A DNA stretch of 64,000 nucleotides from UBA9160 sp035489755 (GTDB lineage Bacteria > Myxococcota_A > UBA9160): the NCBI GenBank assembly GCA_035489755.1, contig DATGZK010000066.1:1-64000 (forward strand), read 5' to 3'. Shown piece by piece: positions 50,128-58,300 of this stretch (positions are counted from its first letter, which is position 1; each line of letters starts with the position of its first letter). The position numbers were made by a program, and so were the translations under genes. Under the pieces are notes generated by a model. That model saw only the letters and a program-made list of their open reading frames with translations, was not told the origin of the DNA and did no database searches.

Positions 50128-52771
50128 GGCAGCATGGTACCTTCCCTTCGCTTTGGCAGATTCGCCCATCCACTGCGAGATCCTTTCGAACGGGCTCACC
50201 CTGCTCCTGCGCGAGCTCCATGTTTCGCCCGTCGCCGAGCTACAGATTTGGGCGAAGGTGGGCTCCGCGGACGAGCGCCTCGGCGAAGAGGGACTCGCTC
50301 ACTTCCACGAGCACATGCTCTTTAAGGGGACCGAGCGGCGCGGGGTAGGCGCCGTCGCGGGAGAGATTGAAGGCGTGGGCGGGCGCGTGAACGCCTATAC
50401 GTCCTATGACGTTACCGTCTACCACGCCACAGTACCGAGCAATGGGCTTGCGGTTGCGCTCGACGTGCTGTCGGACGCAGTACGTTTCTCGGTGTTTGAC
50501 CCCGCGGAAATCTCGCGGGAGATCGAGGTCGTACTCGAGGAGATTCGCCGGGGCGACGACTCTCCCTCACAGGTCCTCGGCAACGCCGTGTTCGCACACG
50601 CCTACCGTGTGCACCCCTACCGCGCCCCGATCCTCGGCACGAGCGAAAGCGTGGCGGGCTTCGACCGCAGCCGTGTGCGGGCCTTCTTCGAGCGCTGGTA
50701 TGCGCCCGACAATCTGGCGGTGGTCGCCGCAGGAGACTTCGACCCGCGCGAGTTGCGCGAAGGCATCGCCAACGCGTTTGAGGGTGCGCGTCCCGCGAGG
50801 ACTCGGCGCGAGCGCCCGACCGAGCCGCCGCGTACGGAGCTTCGGGGGGCAGTGGTGCGAAGGCCCTTCGAGCGTGCGAGCTTCGAGCTCGCCTACGGCG
50901 TGCCGAGCTTCCACGACCCCGATGCACCGCTTCTCGACCTCCTCGCGTTCGTACTCGGGGAGGGGGAAAGCAGCCGACTTGTGCGTCGCGTGAAGGAGCA
51001 GGCGGGCCTTGCGGACCGCGTCGATGCGTCTTCTTACACGCCGCTCGATCCGGGTCTTTTCGGCGCAAGCGCAGAGCTTGATCCGGCGCATGCCGACGAC
51101 TGCATCACGGCGGTGGCCGCCGAGGTGGAGCGGCTGCGCGCGGAGCCTGTGACGCGGGACGAGCTCGAACGCGCGCGCGCGAACTTTCTCGCGACCGAAC
51201 ACTTTGAACGCGAGAGTGTCTCGGGGATTGCTCGCAAGCTCGGAAGCTTCCAGGTGCTGGGCGGCGACTGGCGAAGCGAGGAGCGCTATCTCGCGACCGT
51301 ACGGGGAGCTACGCCCGAGGACCTGCAGCGCGTGGCGCAGGCCTACCTCGCGCACGAAGGGATGACGGCGACCCTGCTTTATCCGTCTCGGGTGCGCGTC
51401 GCGCCTGACGAGGAGCGTGTGGTGGCAGCGGTCTTGCGCGGCGTCGAGCATACGCGCCGTGCCTTCGCACCGCCGATGGCGCTCCCGGCTCCGGCGCGGG
51501 CGGCCTCGCGAACCGTACAGGCCGCGCCGAGCGACGGCTCTGCGGCGGCGCTGCGCTCGTACCGACTCCCGAATGGTGCGGCGCTCCACGTGTTGCCTCG
51601 GCGCGAGGTGCCCGTGGTTGCCGTGCGCGCGGCATTCCTCGGCGGGCTCCTCGCAGAGAGCGAACAGAACGCCGGCCTCACCTCCTTTCTCACCTCGATG
51701 TGGTTGCGCGGAACGCGGGCGCGCTCGGCCGCCGACTTTGCGCGCGCGGTCGAGTCGCTGGCCGCCGAGATCGACGGTTTCGCGGGACGGAGCTCCCTCG
51801 GCCTTACGCTCGAAACCCCGACGCCGCAGCTCGCGCCCGCGCTCGACCTGTTCGCCGAGGTCTTGCTCGAGCCGGGCTTCGATCCGACGGAGCTTGCCCG
51901 GGAGAGGCGCGATACGCTGGCAGCACTCGCGCGACGTGAGGACCGGGTCGCCGAGCGCGCCTTTGACCTCTTCACGCAAACCCTTTTCGAGCGCCATCCC
52001 TACCGGCTTCCCCTGATCGGCACAAAGCGATCGGTGCGGACATTTCGGGTGGAGGCGCTTGAGGCCCACCATGCGCGGCTCGTGCGTGCCCCGAACCTCG
52101 TGTTGGCGGTGGCCGGTGACGTCGACCCGGATGCGATCGCGGCGCGCCTTTCCGCGCTGCTGGCGGACCTCGACGGCGGTGAGTTCGAGCCGCCTTCCCC
52201 CGCCCCCGAGCCCGCGCCGCGCGAGATTCGCCTGGCAGAGCTGCGCAAGCGGCGAGCCCAGGCCCATCTTGTGCTCGGGTTCCGGGGGCTCGATGTGCGT
52301 GACGATGACCGCTTCGCCCTCGAACTCGTCGCCCAGATCCTTGCCGGGCAAGGAGGGCGGCTGTTCCTCGAACTGCGGGACCGCCAAAGCCTCGCCTACA
52401 GTGTGAGCGCCGTGAACGTCGAAGGTGTGGCTCCGGGTTTTTTCGCGGTGTACATGGGAACCGCGCCCGAGAAGATCGAGCTCGCGCGCGAGGGCATCTT
52501 GCTCGAGCTCCGAAAGCTTGTGGAATCCCCCCCTGCGGACGAAGAGCTGCGTCGTGCCCAGACGTATCTCACGGGCAACTTCGCCATTGATCAGCAGCGA
52601 AGCGCCGTGCGTGCCGGGCAGATTTCCCTCGACGCGCTGTACGGCCTCGGTGCGGACGCCTACGCTCGGTACGTGGACCGCGTCCTCTCCGTTGGTAAGG
52701 ACGACGTGCTGCGGGTTGCGCGACGCGTCCTTGACCTCGACGCCTACACGCTGGCCATGGTGCGCCCCTAA
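50114..52771 (+). CDS. Two-domain M16-family zinc metalloprotease
   Basis: A fused insulinase-family protein of up to 885 residues. The first half has the inverted zinc motif HxxEH in 'GLAHFHEHMLFKGTERRGVG' and the downstream Glu in the helix 'DPAEISREIEVVLEEIRRGD'. The second half (~475-880) is a second M16 fold lacking that motif ('NAGLTSFLTSMWLRGTRARS'), the normal arrangement for fused M16 pairs. Start is uncertain: GTG 50114 overlaps the hemW 5' end by 14 bp, while TTG 50153 avoids overlap. No good ribosome binding site and no signal peptide are visible, so the location is unclear. Confidence 0.88.
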   Translation: MGSCTAAWYLPFALADSPIHCEILSNGLTLLLRELHVSPVAELQIWAKVGSADERLGEEGLAHFHEHMLFKGTERRGVGAVAGEIEGVGGRVNAYTSYDVTVYHATVPSNGLAVALDVLSDAVRFSVFDPAEISREIEVVLEEIRRGDDSPSQVLGNAVFAHAYRVHPYRAPILGTSESVAGFDRSRVRAFFERWYAPDNLAVVAAGDFDPRELREGIANAFEGARPARTRRERPTEPPRTELRGAVVRRPFERASFELAYGVPSFHDPDAPLLDLLAFVLGEGESSRLVRRVKEQAGLADRVDASSYTPLDPGLFGASAELDPAHADDCITAVAAEVERLRAEPVTRDELERARANFLATEHFERESVSGIARKLGSFQVLGGDWRSEERYLATVRGATPEDLQRVAQAYLAHEGMTATLLYPSRVRVAPDEERVVAAVLRGVEHTRRAFAPPMALPAPARAASRTVQAAPSDGSAAALRSYRLPNGAALHVLPRREVPVVAVRAAFLGGLLAESEQNAGLTSFLTSMWLRGTRARSAADFARAVESLAAEIDGFAGRSSLGLTLETPTPQLAPALDLFAEVLLEPGFDPTELARERRDTLAALARREDRVAERAFDLFTQTLFERHPYRLPLIGTKRSVRTFRVEALEAHHARLVRAPNLVLAVAGDVDPDAIAARLSALLADLDGGEFEPPSPAPEPAPREIRLAELRKRRAQAHLVLGFRGLDVRDDDRFALELVAQILAGQGGRLFLELRDRQSLAYSVSAVNVEGVAPGFFAVYMGTAPEKIELAREGILLELRKLVESPPADEELRRAQTYLTGNFAIDQQRSAVRAGQISLDALYGLGADAYARYVDRVLSVGKDDVLRVARRVLDLDAYTLAMVRP

Positions 52772-53978
52772 GCCGCTCTTGGTGCCCGCGCCTCGCGCAC
52801 GAGCGGGCAAGATGCCGCAAGGGCCAGGGCGAGAGATACCCAGCCTGCAACGCGGAGTGCGCCCGCCGGCCCCAACCGGTCGATGGTGTATCCGAAGAGC
52901 GGCCCCACCGCCGCGAAAAGCAGCCGCATGCCGAGTGCGGTCACTGAGTTTACCGTGGCGCGCATGGACTCGGGCACCGCACGTTGATGGCATGGCGCAT
53001 CACGACCTGGTTCATCGCGCGGCAGCCCGAAAATGACAGCCCCCACGCAACGCCCGTCCAACCCCCGAAGAGCGCCATCCCGAAGAAGCCGGCGATCGCG
53101 AGCCCTGCGACAAAGGCAGCGGAAGGCGCGAGGCTCGCTTCCCCCTCGGCACGATGCGCAACGCGTGCGGTCAGCGCGACCGCCACATTCTGGGTCGCCC
53201 AAAGCCAGCCGAAATGGAGCGCCGGGATCGCTTGCGCGCTCCAATAGGCCTGGAAGGCCCAGACGGCGACGAGGGTGGTGGTGCTGTAGAGCACGTGGTT
53301 TGCGAGCAGCAGGCGCAGGAGTCGCCCCTGACCAAAGAGTGCCCTTGCCACCGCCCGCAGATTCTCCGCGTGGTGCCCACGCTGCATGCGCTGCGCCGCA
53401 GGCTCATGCAAGGTGATCGCAATCCCGAGAGGCAGCCAGGCGGTGGCGGCGTTCACCGCCACGGGAAGGTGCAGGGAGACTCCAGCGAGCGCTCCGCACA
53501 GAAGCGCGGCAGCGGTCTCGCCGAGCTGTGAGGCGAAGAGGAGGCCCCCGATCGCCCGGGCGCCCTGCCCGCCGTCTTCGGACCCGGGACCGAGGCTCGC
53601 GTACAAGAGCGCCACGTCGGTGCCGGAGAAGAGAGCAACGCCCACCGCCGCGAGGAGCTCAAACACCACGAATCCCAGGAATCCGTTCGCAAGCGCGAGC
53701 CATGTGAAAGAGACGCCATAGAAGAGCGAACCTACGACGAGGGTCTTCTTCCGCCCCAGAAGGTCCGCCGCGTATCCTGTGGGAACCTCCAGCAGCAGTG
53801 TCCCCAGAGCGAAGACGGACTGCAGCAGATAGACCTCGCGCATGTCGAGACCGTTCGCGCGGTAGAACGGCACGATCACGGGCATCACGACGAGGAACAT
53901 GTGGCTCGCGCTCAGCAGCGAGAGCTTGCGAATGTTGGCCTGACTGCGCTGGGCTTCGCCGGGCGCTGCGCTAGTCAC
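52768..53978 (-). pseudogene. MFS transporter interrupted by a frameshift
   Basis: The reading frame from GTG 53978 encodes the first ~10 helices of a major facilitator transporter, with the loop 2-3 motif 'DLLGRKKTLVVGSLFYG'. It then runs out at 'VVMRHAINVRCPSPCAPR'. In the next frame 'VPESMRATVNSVTALGMRLL' continues to the end of helix 12 at 52768. The two fit together if one base is missing near 52980-52988 (AACGTGCG|GTGCCC). Its start overlaps the GGT stop by 8 bp. It could be a real inactivation or a base-call error. The substrate is unknown. Confidence 0.8.
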
Positions 53979-55704
53979 CGAGCGCGAGGCCGTCGCTGCG
54001 CGGGTCGCTCCCCCCGAGCTGGAGACCCGTCGCTGGGTCAATCACGATGGTCTGCGCACTCGACCAGTCCCGAGGCGACACTTCGACCGTGTGACCCCGG
54101 CGCTCGAGCCCCTCGATGACATCGCGGGGGACCGAACGCTCGACGGAGAGGGTATCGGGTACCCATTGGTGGTGGAAGCGCGGCGCACAGACGGCCTCCT
54201 CCGGGTTCATGCCGTAGTCGACGATGTTCAAGATCGTGAGCAAGGTTGTGGAGATGATGCGCGGACCCCCGGGGCTCCCCGATACGAGATACGGCTTTCC
54301 GCCGCGGAGCACGATCGTCGGGGTCATGCTCGAGAGCGGACGCTTGTCGGGTGCCACGGCGTTCGCGCCGCGGACGTCCACGAGCCCGAATGCGTTCGGT
54401 ACATCCGGCGCAATGGAGAAGTCGTCCATTTCATCATTCAAGATGATGCCCGTGTGAGGGACGGTAATCCCGGAGCCGAAGATCAAGTTGATGGTCTGGG
54501 TCAGCGAGACCGCATTCCCAGAGCCATCGGTGACAGAAATATGCGTCGTACCCGCATCCCGGGTCGGCTCGCCCGGTCCCGTCACGTGAATCGCGCGCTC
54601 GCCTGACAGCCAGTGCCAGGGCGCTCGGCGCCACCAGGGAGGATTGATCCTCGCGCGCAGGGTCGCTGCGTAGTCCTTCGAAAGGAGACCGCGCGCTGGA
54701 ACGTCCACGAAGTCGCTGTCACCCAGCCAAGCGGCGCGGTCGGCAAAGGCAAGCTTCATCGCCTCGGCGATCAGGTGGATGCTTGCAGACGATCCAGCGC
54801 CGCGTGCGGCCAGATCGAAGCCCTCGAGCACATTCAGTGCTTCGATTAGTGCGATCCCTCCGGAAGAGGGCGGCGGAAATGAGACCACTTCGAGACCGCG
54901 GTAGCTGCCGCGCACGGGCTCGCGGAGTTTCGTGCGATAGAGGTCAAGGTCGTGCGCCGTGAGGATCCCACCTTGATGTTCCATCTCCGCGACGATCGCC
55001 TTGGCGATGGCCCCACGGTAGAAGGTGTCGGGACCTTCGCGGGCGATCGCCTTCAGGCTGCCCGCGAGCTCGGGCTGCACCAGCCACCAACCCGGAGTGA
55101 TCGGTCGATCGGGTGGCGGGAGCTGGATGCGCGCGGTCTCCGGAAAGCGCTGGGCGAAGCCCGTGGCCCGCACCGATTCGAGGATGCGTGCGTGCCGCGG
55201 TGAAATCGCGAAGCCCTCCTCGGCAAGACGGATTGCCGGCGCCATCGCATCGGGAAGTGACTTCGTGCCCCAGCGAGCGAGGGCTTGTGCGAGCCCGGCC
55301 ACGAGTCCAGGGGTCGCGACCGCGAGGGGACCGAGGCGCGACGCATCTTGCGAGACGCCTTTGTGCACGAACATGTCGCGTGTCGCCGCGGCGGGCGCCG
55401 TTTCTCGGGCGTCGAGAGCGATGTCTTGTCCATTCGCGAGGTGGATCAGCACGAACCCACCGCCGCCGATACCGGAGTGATAGGGTTCCGTTACGCCCAG
55501 CACGAAGGCGGCAGCCACCGCGGCATCGACCGCATTGCCCCCGGCGGCCAGCATCTCGACACCCGCGCGAGTCGCGTGCTCCTCGGCGGTGGCCACCATG
55601 CCATGCGCGCCGCTGGCCGGAGCCGGTGCCGCGGCGGGCGCATCCAACGCGAAAAGGGCGAGGATCGCGATGAGGACGAGACCCGCAACACGGCGGAAAA
55701 TCAC
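53971..55704 (-). CDS. ggt: Gamma-glutamyltranspeptidase
   Basis: GGT (577 residues) cleaves glutathione and transfers glutamyl groups in the periplasm. A signal peptide ('VAGLVLIAILALFALDAPAA') is followed by 'GMVATAEEHATRAGVEMLAA'. The autoprocessing Thr that becomes the N-terminal nucleophile of the small subunit lies in 'DAGTTHISVTDGSGNAVSLT', and 'SGSPGGPRIISTTLLTILNI' is the substrate-binding segment. All catalytic residues appear intact. The stop overlaps the damaged MFS gene. Confidence 0.95.
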   Translation of the reverse strand: MIFRRVAGLVLIAILALFALDAPAAAPAPASGAHGMVATAEEHATRAGVEMLAAGGNAVDAAVAAAFVLGVTEPYHSGIGGGGFVLIHLANGQDIALDARETAPAAATRDMFVHKGVSQDASRLGPLAVATPGLVAGLAQALARWGTKSLPDAMAPAIRLAEEGFAISPRHARILESVRATGFAQRFPETARIQLPPPDRPITPGWWLVQPELAGSLKAIAREGPDTFYRGAIAKAIVAEMEHQGGILTAHDLDLYRTKLREPVRGSYRGLEVVSFPPPSSGGIALIEALNVLEGFDLAARGAGSSASIHLIAEAMKLAFADRAAWLGDSDFVDVPARGLLSKDYAATLRARINPPWWRRAPWHWLSGERAIHVTGPGEPTRDAGTTHISVTDGSGNAVSLTQTINLIFGSGITVPHTGIILNDEMDDFSIAPDVPNAFGLVDVRGANAVAPDKRPLSSMTPTIVLRGGKPYLVSGSPGGPRIISTTLLTILNIVDYGMNPEEAVCAPRFHHQWVPDTLSVERSVPRDVIEGLERRGHTVEVSPRDWSSAQTIVIDPATGLQLGGSDPRSDGLALGD

Positions 55705-56028
55705 CGCCGGACCCTACCACACACGCGCCCACCTGCAGCCGGTGGCGCACTGAGAAAAGCCCCCCTCTTCCCGGCCCAGAAGGAAGGCGGTGTCTTTGCG
55801 AGCCCGAGGCATTGAGAACGTCCGCAAGAGCCAAGGAGGTGGGTTCGGCGGCTGCATCGCACTCTCCCCGCCGCCGGCGAAGCCAGGGGAGGCGATGTTT
55901 CGCTCTGGCCCTGCCCGCTCGCCGAAGTGTTCACCCGCAGACGAGATTCGTTCGCGGGTCGGCGCGAATCTCGCACCTTGCCTGCGCACCCTTCGTTGGT
56001 TAAGCCAGCGCCACTCAGGAGGTCCACG
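55705..56028 (+). other. Upstream region of the cyclophilin gene with inverted repeat
   Basis: This 324-bp gap between the divergent ggt and cyclophilin genes contains a perfect 9-bp inverted repeat, CGAGATTCG (55942-55950) and CGAATCTCG (55965-55973), with a 14-base loop. No T tract follows. It could be an operator or an RNA hairpin about 55 nt before the start codon. AGGAGG at 56017-56022 is the ribosome binding site. No convincing promoter or gene was found. Confidence 0.4.
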
Positions 56029-56811
56029 ATGGGAGGCTGTAAAAGCGTGTTTCGAACCGTGAGGACTTCGCTTGCGGTTGCGGTACTCGCTGCGCTGGCG
56101 CTTGGCAGCTGCGGGCGTCAAAAGAACGAAACCGCAGCTGCCGCCAAAGCGCCCAGCACAGCCGCTCCAGCCTCCTTGGCGCCGGCGCGCGACGTGGCGG
56201 CGCTTGAGGTGAAGGGCTTTGGCACCATCCGCTTCGAGCTTCTCGCGGACAAGGCTCCGAAGACCGTCGAGAACTTCGAGAAGCTCGCGACCTCCGGCTT
56301 CTACGACGGAACGACATTCCACCGGGTCATCCCGGGCTTCATGATTCAAGGTGGAGATCCCAACACAAAGAACCGCGACCCTCGCGACGACGGACTGGGC
56401 GGACCGGGCTACACAATCGCAGCGGAGTTCAATGACACCTCGCACGTGCGAGGCGTCGTGTCCATGGCCCGGGCCGTCTCGCCCGATTCCGCCGGCAGCC
56501 AGTTCTTCATCGTCGTCGCCGATTCACCGCACCTTGACGGTCAGTACACCGCGTTCGGCCGTGTCATCGATGGCATGGATGTTGTTGACAAGATCGTGGC
56601 TGTGCCGCGCGACGAGTTCGGACGCCACGGTCCGCCGGATCGGCCACTTGAGAACGTCGTGGTCGAGCACGTGCGAATTGACCATCCAGGCGTCGCTGGG
56701 GCGCTCCCAGCCGCAGCCGGAGCGGATGGCACGAAGTCCGACTCTGCGTCCCCCGCGGACGGGGCGGAGCCGGCGACTGAAACTCACGGCGCGTCGATGC
56801 CCCGAGAGTAA
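56029..56811 (+). CDS. Cyclophilin-type peptidyl-prolyl isomerase lipoprotein
   Basis: A 260-residue exported foldase. The signal 'LAVAVLAALALGSC' ends in a lipobox Cys, giving an envelope-anchored protein. The cyclophilin domain (~50-200) has 'FGTIRFELLADKAPKTVENF', 'FYDGTTFHRVIPGFMIQGGD', 'VSMARAVSPDSAGSQFFIVV' and 'QYTAFGRVIDGMDVVDKIV', so the catalytic Arg and Phe/Gln residues are present. The C-terminal ~45 residues are an Ala/Asp/Ser-rich tail. AGGAGG lies six bases before ATG 56029. Confidence 0.93.
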   Translation: MGGCKSVFRTVRTSLAVAVLAALALGSCGRQKNETAAAAKAPSTAAPASLAPARDVAALEVKGFGTIRFELLADKAPKTVENFEKLATSGFYDGTTFHRVIPGFMIQGGDPNTKNRDPRDDGLGGPGYTIAAEFNDTSHVRGVVSMARAVSPDSAGSQFFIVVADSPHLDGQYTAFGRVIDGMDVVDKIVAVPRDEFGRHGPPDRPLENVVVEHVRIDHPGVAGALPAAAGADGTKSDSASPADGAEPATETHGASMPRE

Positions 56812-56822
56812 GGAGCCACGCA

Positions 56823-57230
56823 GTGGCGTCATCCCGCAGCTTTTCTTTGGTTCAGGCGGTGGCCCTTTCGCTCGTGGCCTGCGCCCATGGTGCGCCAGAC
56901 GCTCGCGTGACAGGAAGCGTGACCTATCTGCAGCGCATCGCGCTTTCGCCCGCCGCCGTTGTGCAAGTGCAGCTGGTCGACGTCTCACGCGCCGACGCTC
57001 CCGCAGTGGTGCTAGCCGAGCAGACCTTTCGTCCAGCCCACCAAGTACCGATCCCCTTCGAGCTCATCTATGACGGATCGAGGATTGATCCCGCCCACCG
57101 GTATGCGGTGCAGGCGCGAATCACCGATGGCGACCGGCTTGCGTTCATGAACGACAGGGTGTTCCCGGTCATCACGAACGGCGCGCCTACCGTGGTCGAG
57201 GTGGTGGTCCGTTTGGTCGGCAGTCCTTGA
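56823..57230 (+). CDS. YbaY-family lipoprotein
   Basis: A 135-residue protein. 'FSLVQAVALSLVACAHGAP' is a short lipoprotein signal with the Cys at about residue 20. The rest has the YbaY pattern: 'VTGSVTYLQRIALSPAAVVQ', 'EQTFRPAHQVPIPFELIYD' and 'RYAVQARITDGDRLAFMND'. YbaY-like domains are beta-sandwiches of uncertain function in the outer membrane. GTG 56823 follows AAGGAG. It lies 11 bp after the cyclophilin gene, so the two are probably one operon. Confidence 0.85.
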   Translation: MASSRSFSLVQAVALSLVACAHGAPDARVTGSVTYLQRIALSPAAVVQVQLVDVSRADAPAVVLAEQTFRPAHQVPIPFELIYDGSRIDPAHRYAVQARITDGDRLAFMNDRVFPVITNGAPTVVEVVVRLVGSP

Positions 57231-57348
57231 GCGCGCACGGTTTTGGCGCGGCAGCGCCCGCCGACGCGCGCGGAGAGATCGGCGGCAACAGCCCGAACAA
57301 GGCCTCCTCGACCCGTTTGCGTCGACAGGCTAGGTTCCGTGCCCGCGT

Positions 57349-57424
57349 GGCCCGGTAGCTCAGTTGGTAGAGCATGCGACTGAAAATCGCAGTGTCGGCG
57401 GTTCGATTCCGCCCTGGGCCACCA
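57349..57424 (+). tRNA. tRNA-Phe (GAA)
   Basis: A complete 76-nt cloverleaf. The acceptor stem is GGCCCGG/CTGGGCC, the D arm is GCTC...GAGC, the anticodon stem is TGCGA/TCGCA around CTGAAAA (anticodon GAA), and the T arm is GGCGG-TTCGATT-CCGCC. CCA is encoded. A weak promoter (TCGACC-N17-TAGGTT, 57308-57336) fits just upstream. A degraded copy of its 3' half occurs at 61896-61944, so it is the likely integration site of an island. Confidence 0.97.
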
Positions 57425-57623
57425 CAAAATCAAGCACTTAGAACGAACGTAGGTCTCATCGCTAGCTCTGCGTAACCCTGGCGTAACCCGCAAGAACGAA
57501 ACTCGCCCCCCCCGGGCAGACCTTCTCGAGACGCTTACCGCCCTTGAGCGTGACCGATGACCAGCGGGCGTAGCTTCACGGCGCCGGCGATAGTGTTTCA
57601 CGAAAGGACCCTCCTCTCACGCG
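57425..57623. other. tRNA-flanking region with repeated 9-mer
   Basis: Just beyond tRNA-Phe the 9-mer GCGTAACCC occurs twice (57470-57478 and 57481-57489) with an 11-bp period. It follows GCTAGC at 57461-57466. Closely spaced direct repeats beside a tRNA are what integrase arm-type sites look like. No integrase remains. No other gene is seen. Confidence 0.35.
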
Positions 57624-57821
57624 TCAGCTCGAAGGATCGCGCTGAGCTCGGATCCGCCTCCAGAGCAGCGTGCATTCCTCGGGAAGCGAGCCGAGCGTCG
57701 CCTCCACATCCGTGACAACGGACGGGTCTACATCGAGGAGCTGATCGATGTCCCAGGCATCCTGTGGCCCCCCGGCGTAGAGCTTCAGAAGGATCAGGTC
57801 GGGATCGGAACCCGAGGCCAG
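57624..57821 (-). pseudogene. Nucleotidyltransferase C-terminal remnant
   Basis: About 65 codons read 'DPDLILLKLYAGGPQDAWDI' and then 'DQLLDVDPSVVTDVEATLGS', the pattern seen at the C-terminus of small nucleotidyltransferases found in toxin-antitoxin-like loci (DUF6036 type). Upstream in the same frame the sequence loses all family features, and no nucleotidyltransferase active-site GSxxxD is present. It is read as the tail of a decayed gene inside the tRNA-Phe island. Confidence 0.55.
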
Positions 57822-58300
57822 GTCGAGCCCGTCACCACCATGGCGTTCCCGAGCGACCCAGAGACGGGCCTCGAAGGGTGAGCAAAGCGCCGTTGCGGGC
57901 TGGAGGGTGGCCCGCACCAAGCTCGCTGCCCGTCGGTAGGAGGCTCGCAGAGGCGCGCGGCCTCGTCTACAGCACGTGGCTGCTGCCCGCGCACCTCTTT
58001 GCCTGAGCCCGTCCCTGAGCCTGGCCCCCCATGCTGCGGCCGTGGCGTACTCTGATCGGCGAGCCACCAAGATTGGGGGATCGAATCAGTGAGCTGACAA
58101 TTCGAAGGATTCGAGCTCGACGAGGCGCGCTTCGAGCTTCGCAGAGAGGGGGGAGGACGCGCCCGGCCTCATCCTCTCGACGTGGCTGCTGCTCCCCACC
58201 TCGTTGCCTGAGCCGGTCCCCGGCCCGCGTTCCACTACGAGGTCGGAAGGTATGGCTCCTGAATCGGCGCCCCGAGCAGGCCGGAAGCCCGGTGTCGTAC
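57822..58300. other. Decayed segment with a diverged duplication
   Basis: No intact gene. Two related ~60-bp segments, near 57960-58015 and 58166-58218, share ACGTGGCTGCTGC and then (A)CCTC.TTGCCTGAGCC. They are about 200 bp apart and roughly 80% alike, consistent with an old tandem duplication. Confidence 0.3.

Noticed and set aside
57068..57601. Minus-strand open frame across tRNA-Phe and the YbaY gene.
   Set aside because: Its sequence is the antisense of the tRNA and of YbaY. Such translations of tRNA antisense are a well-known artefact.
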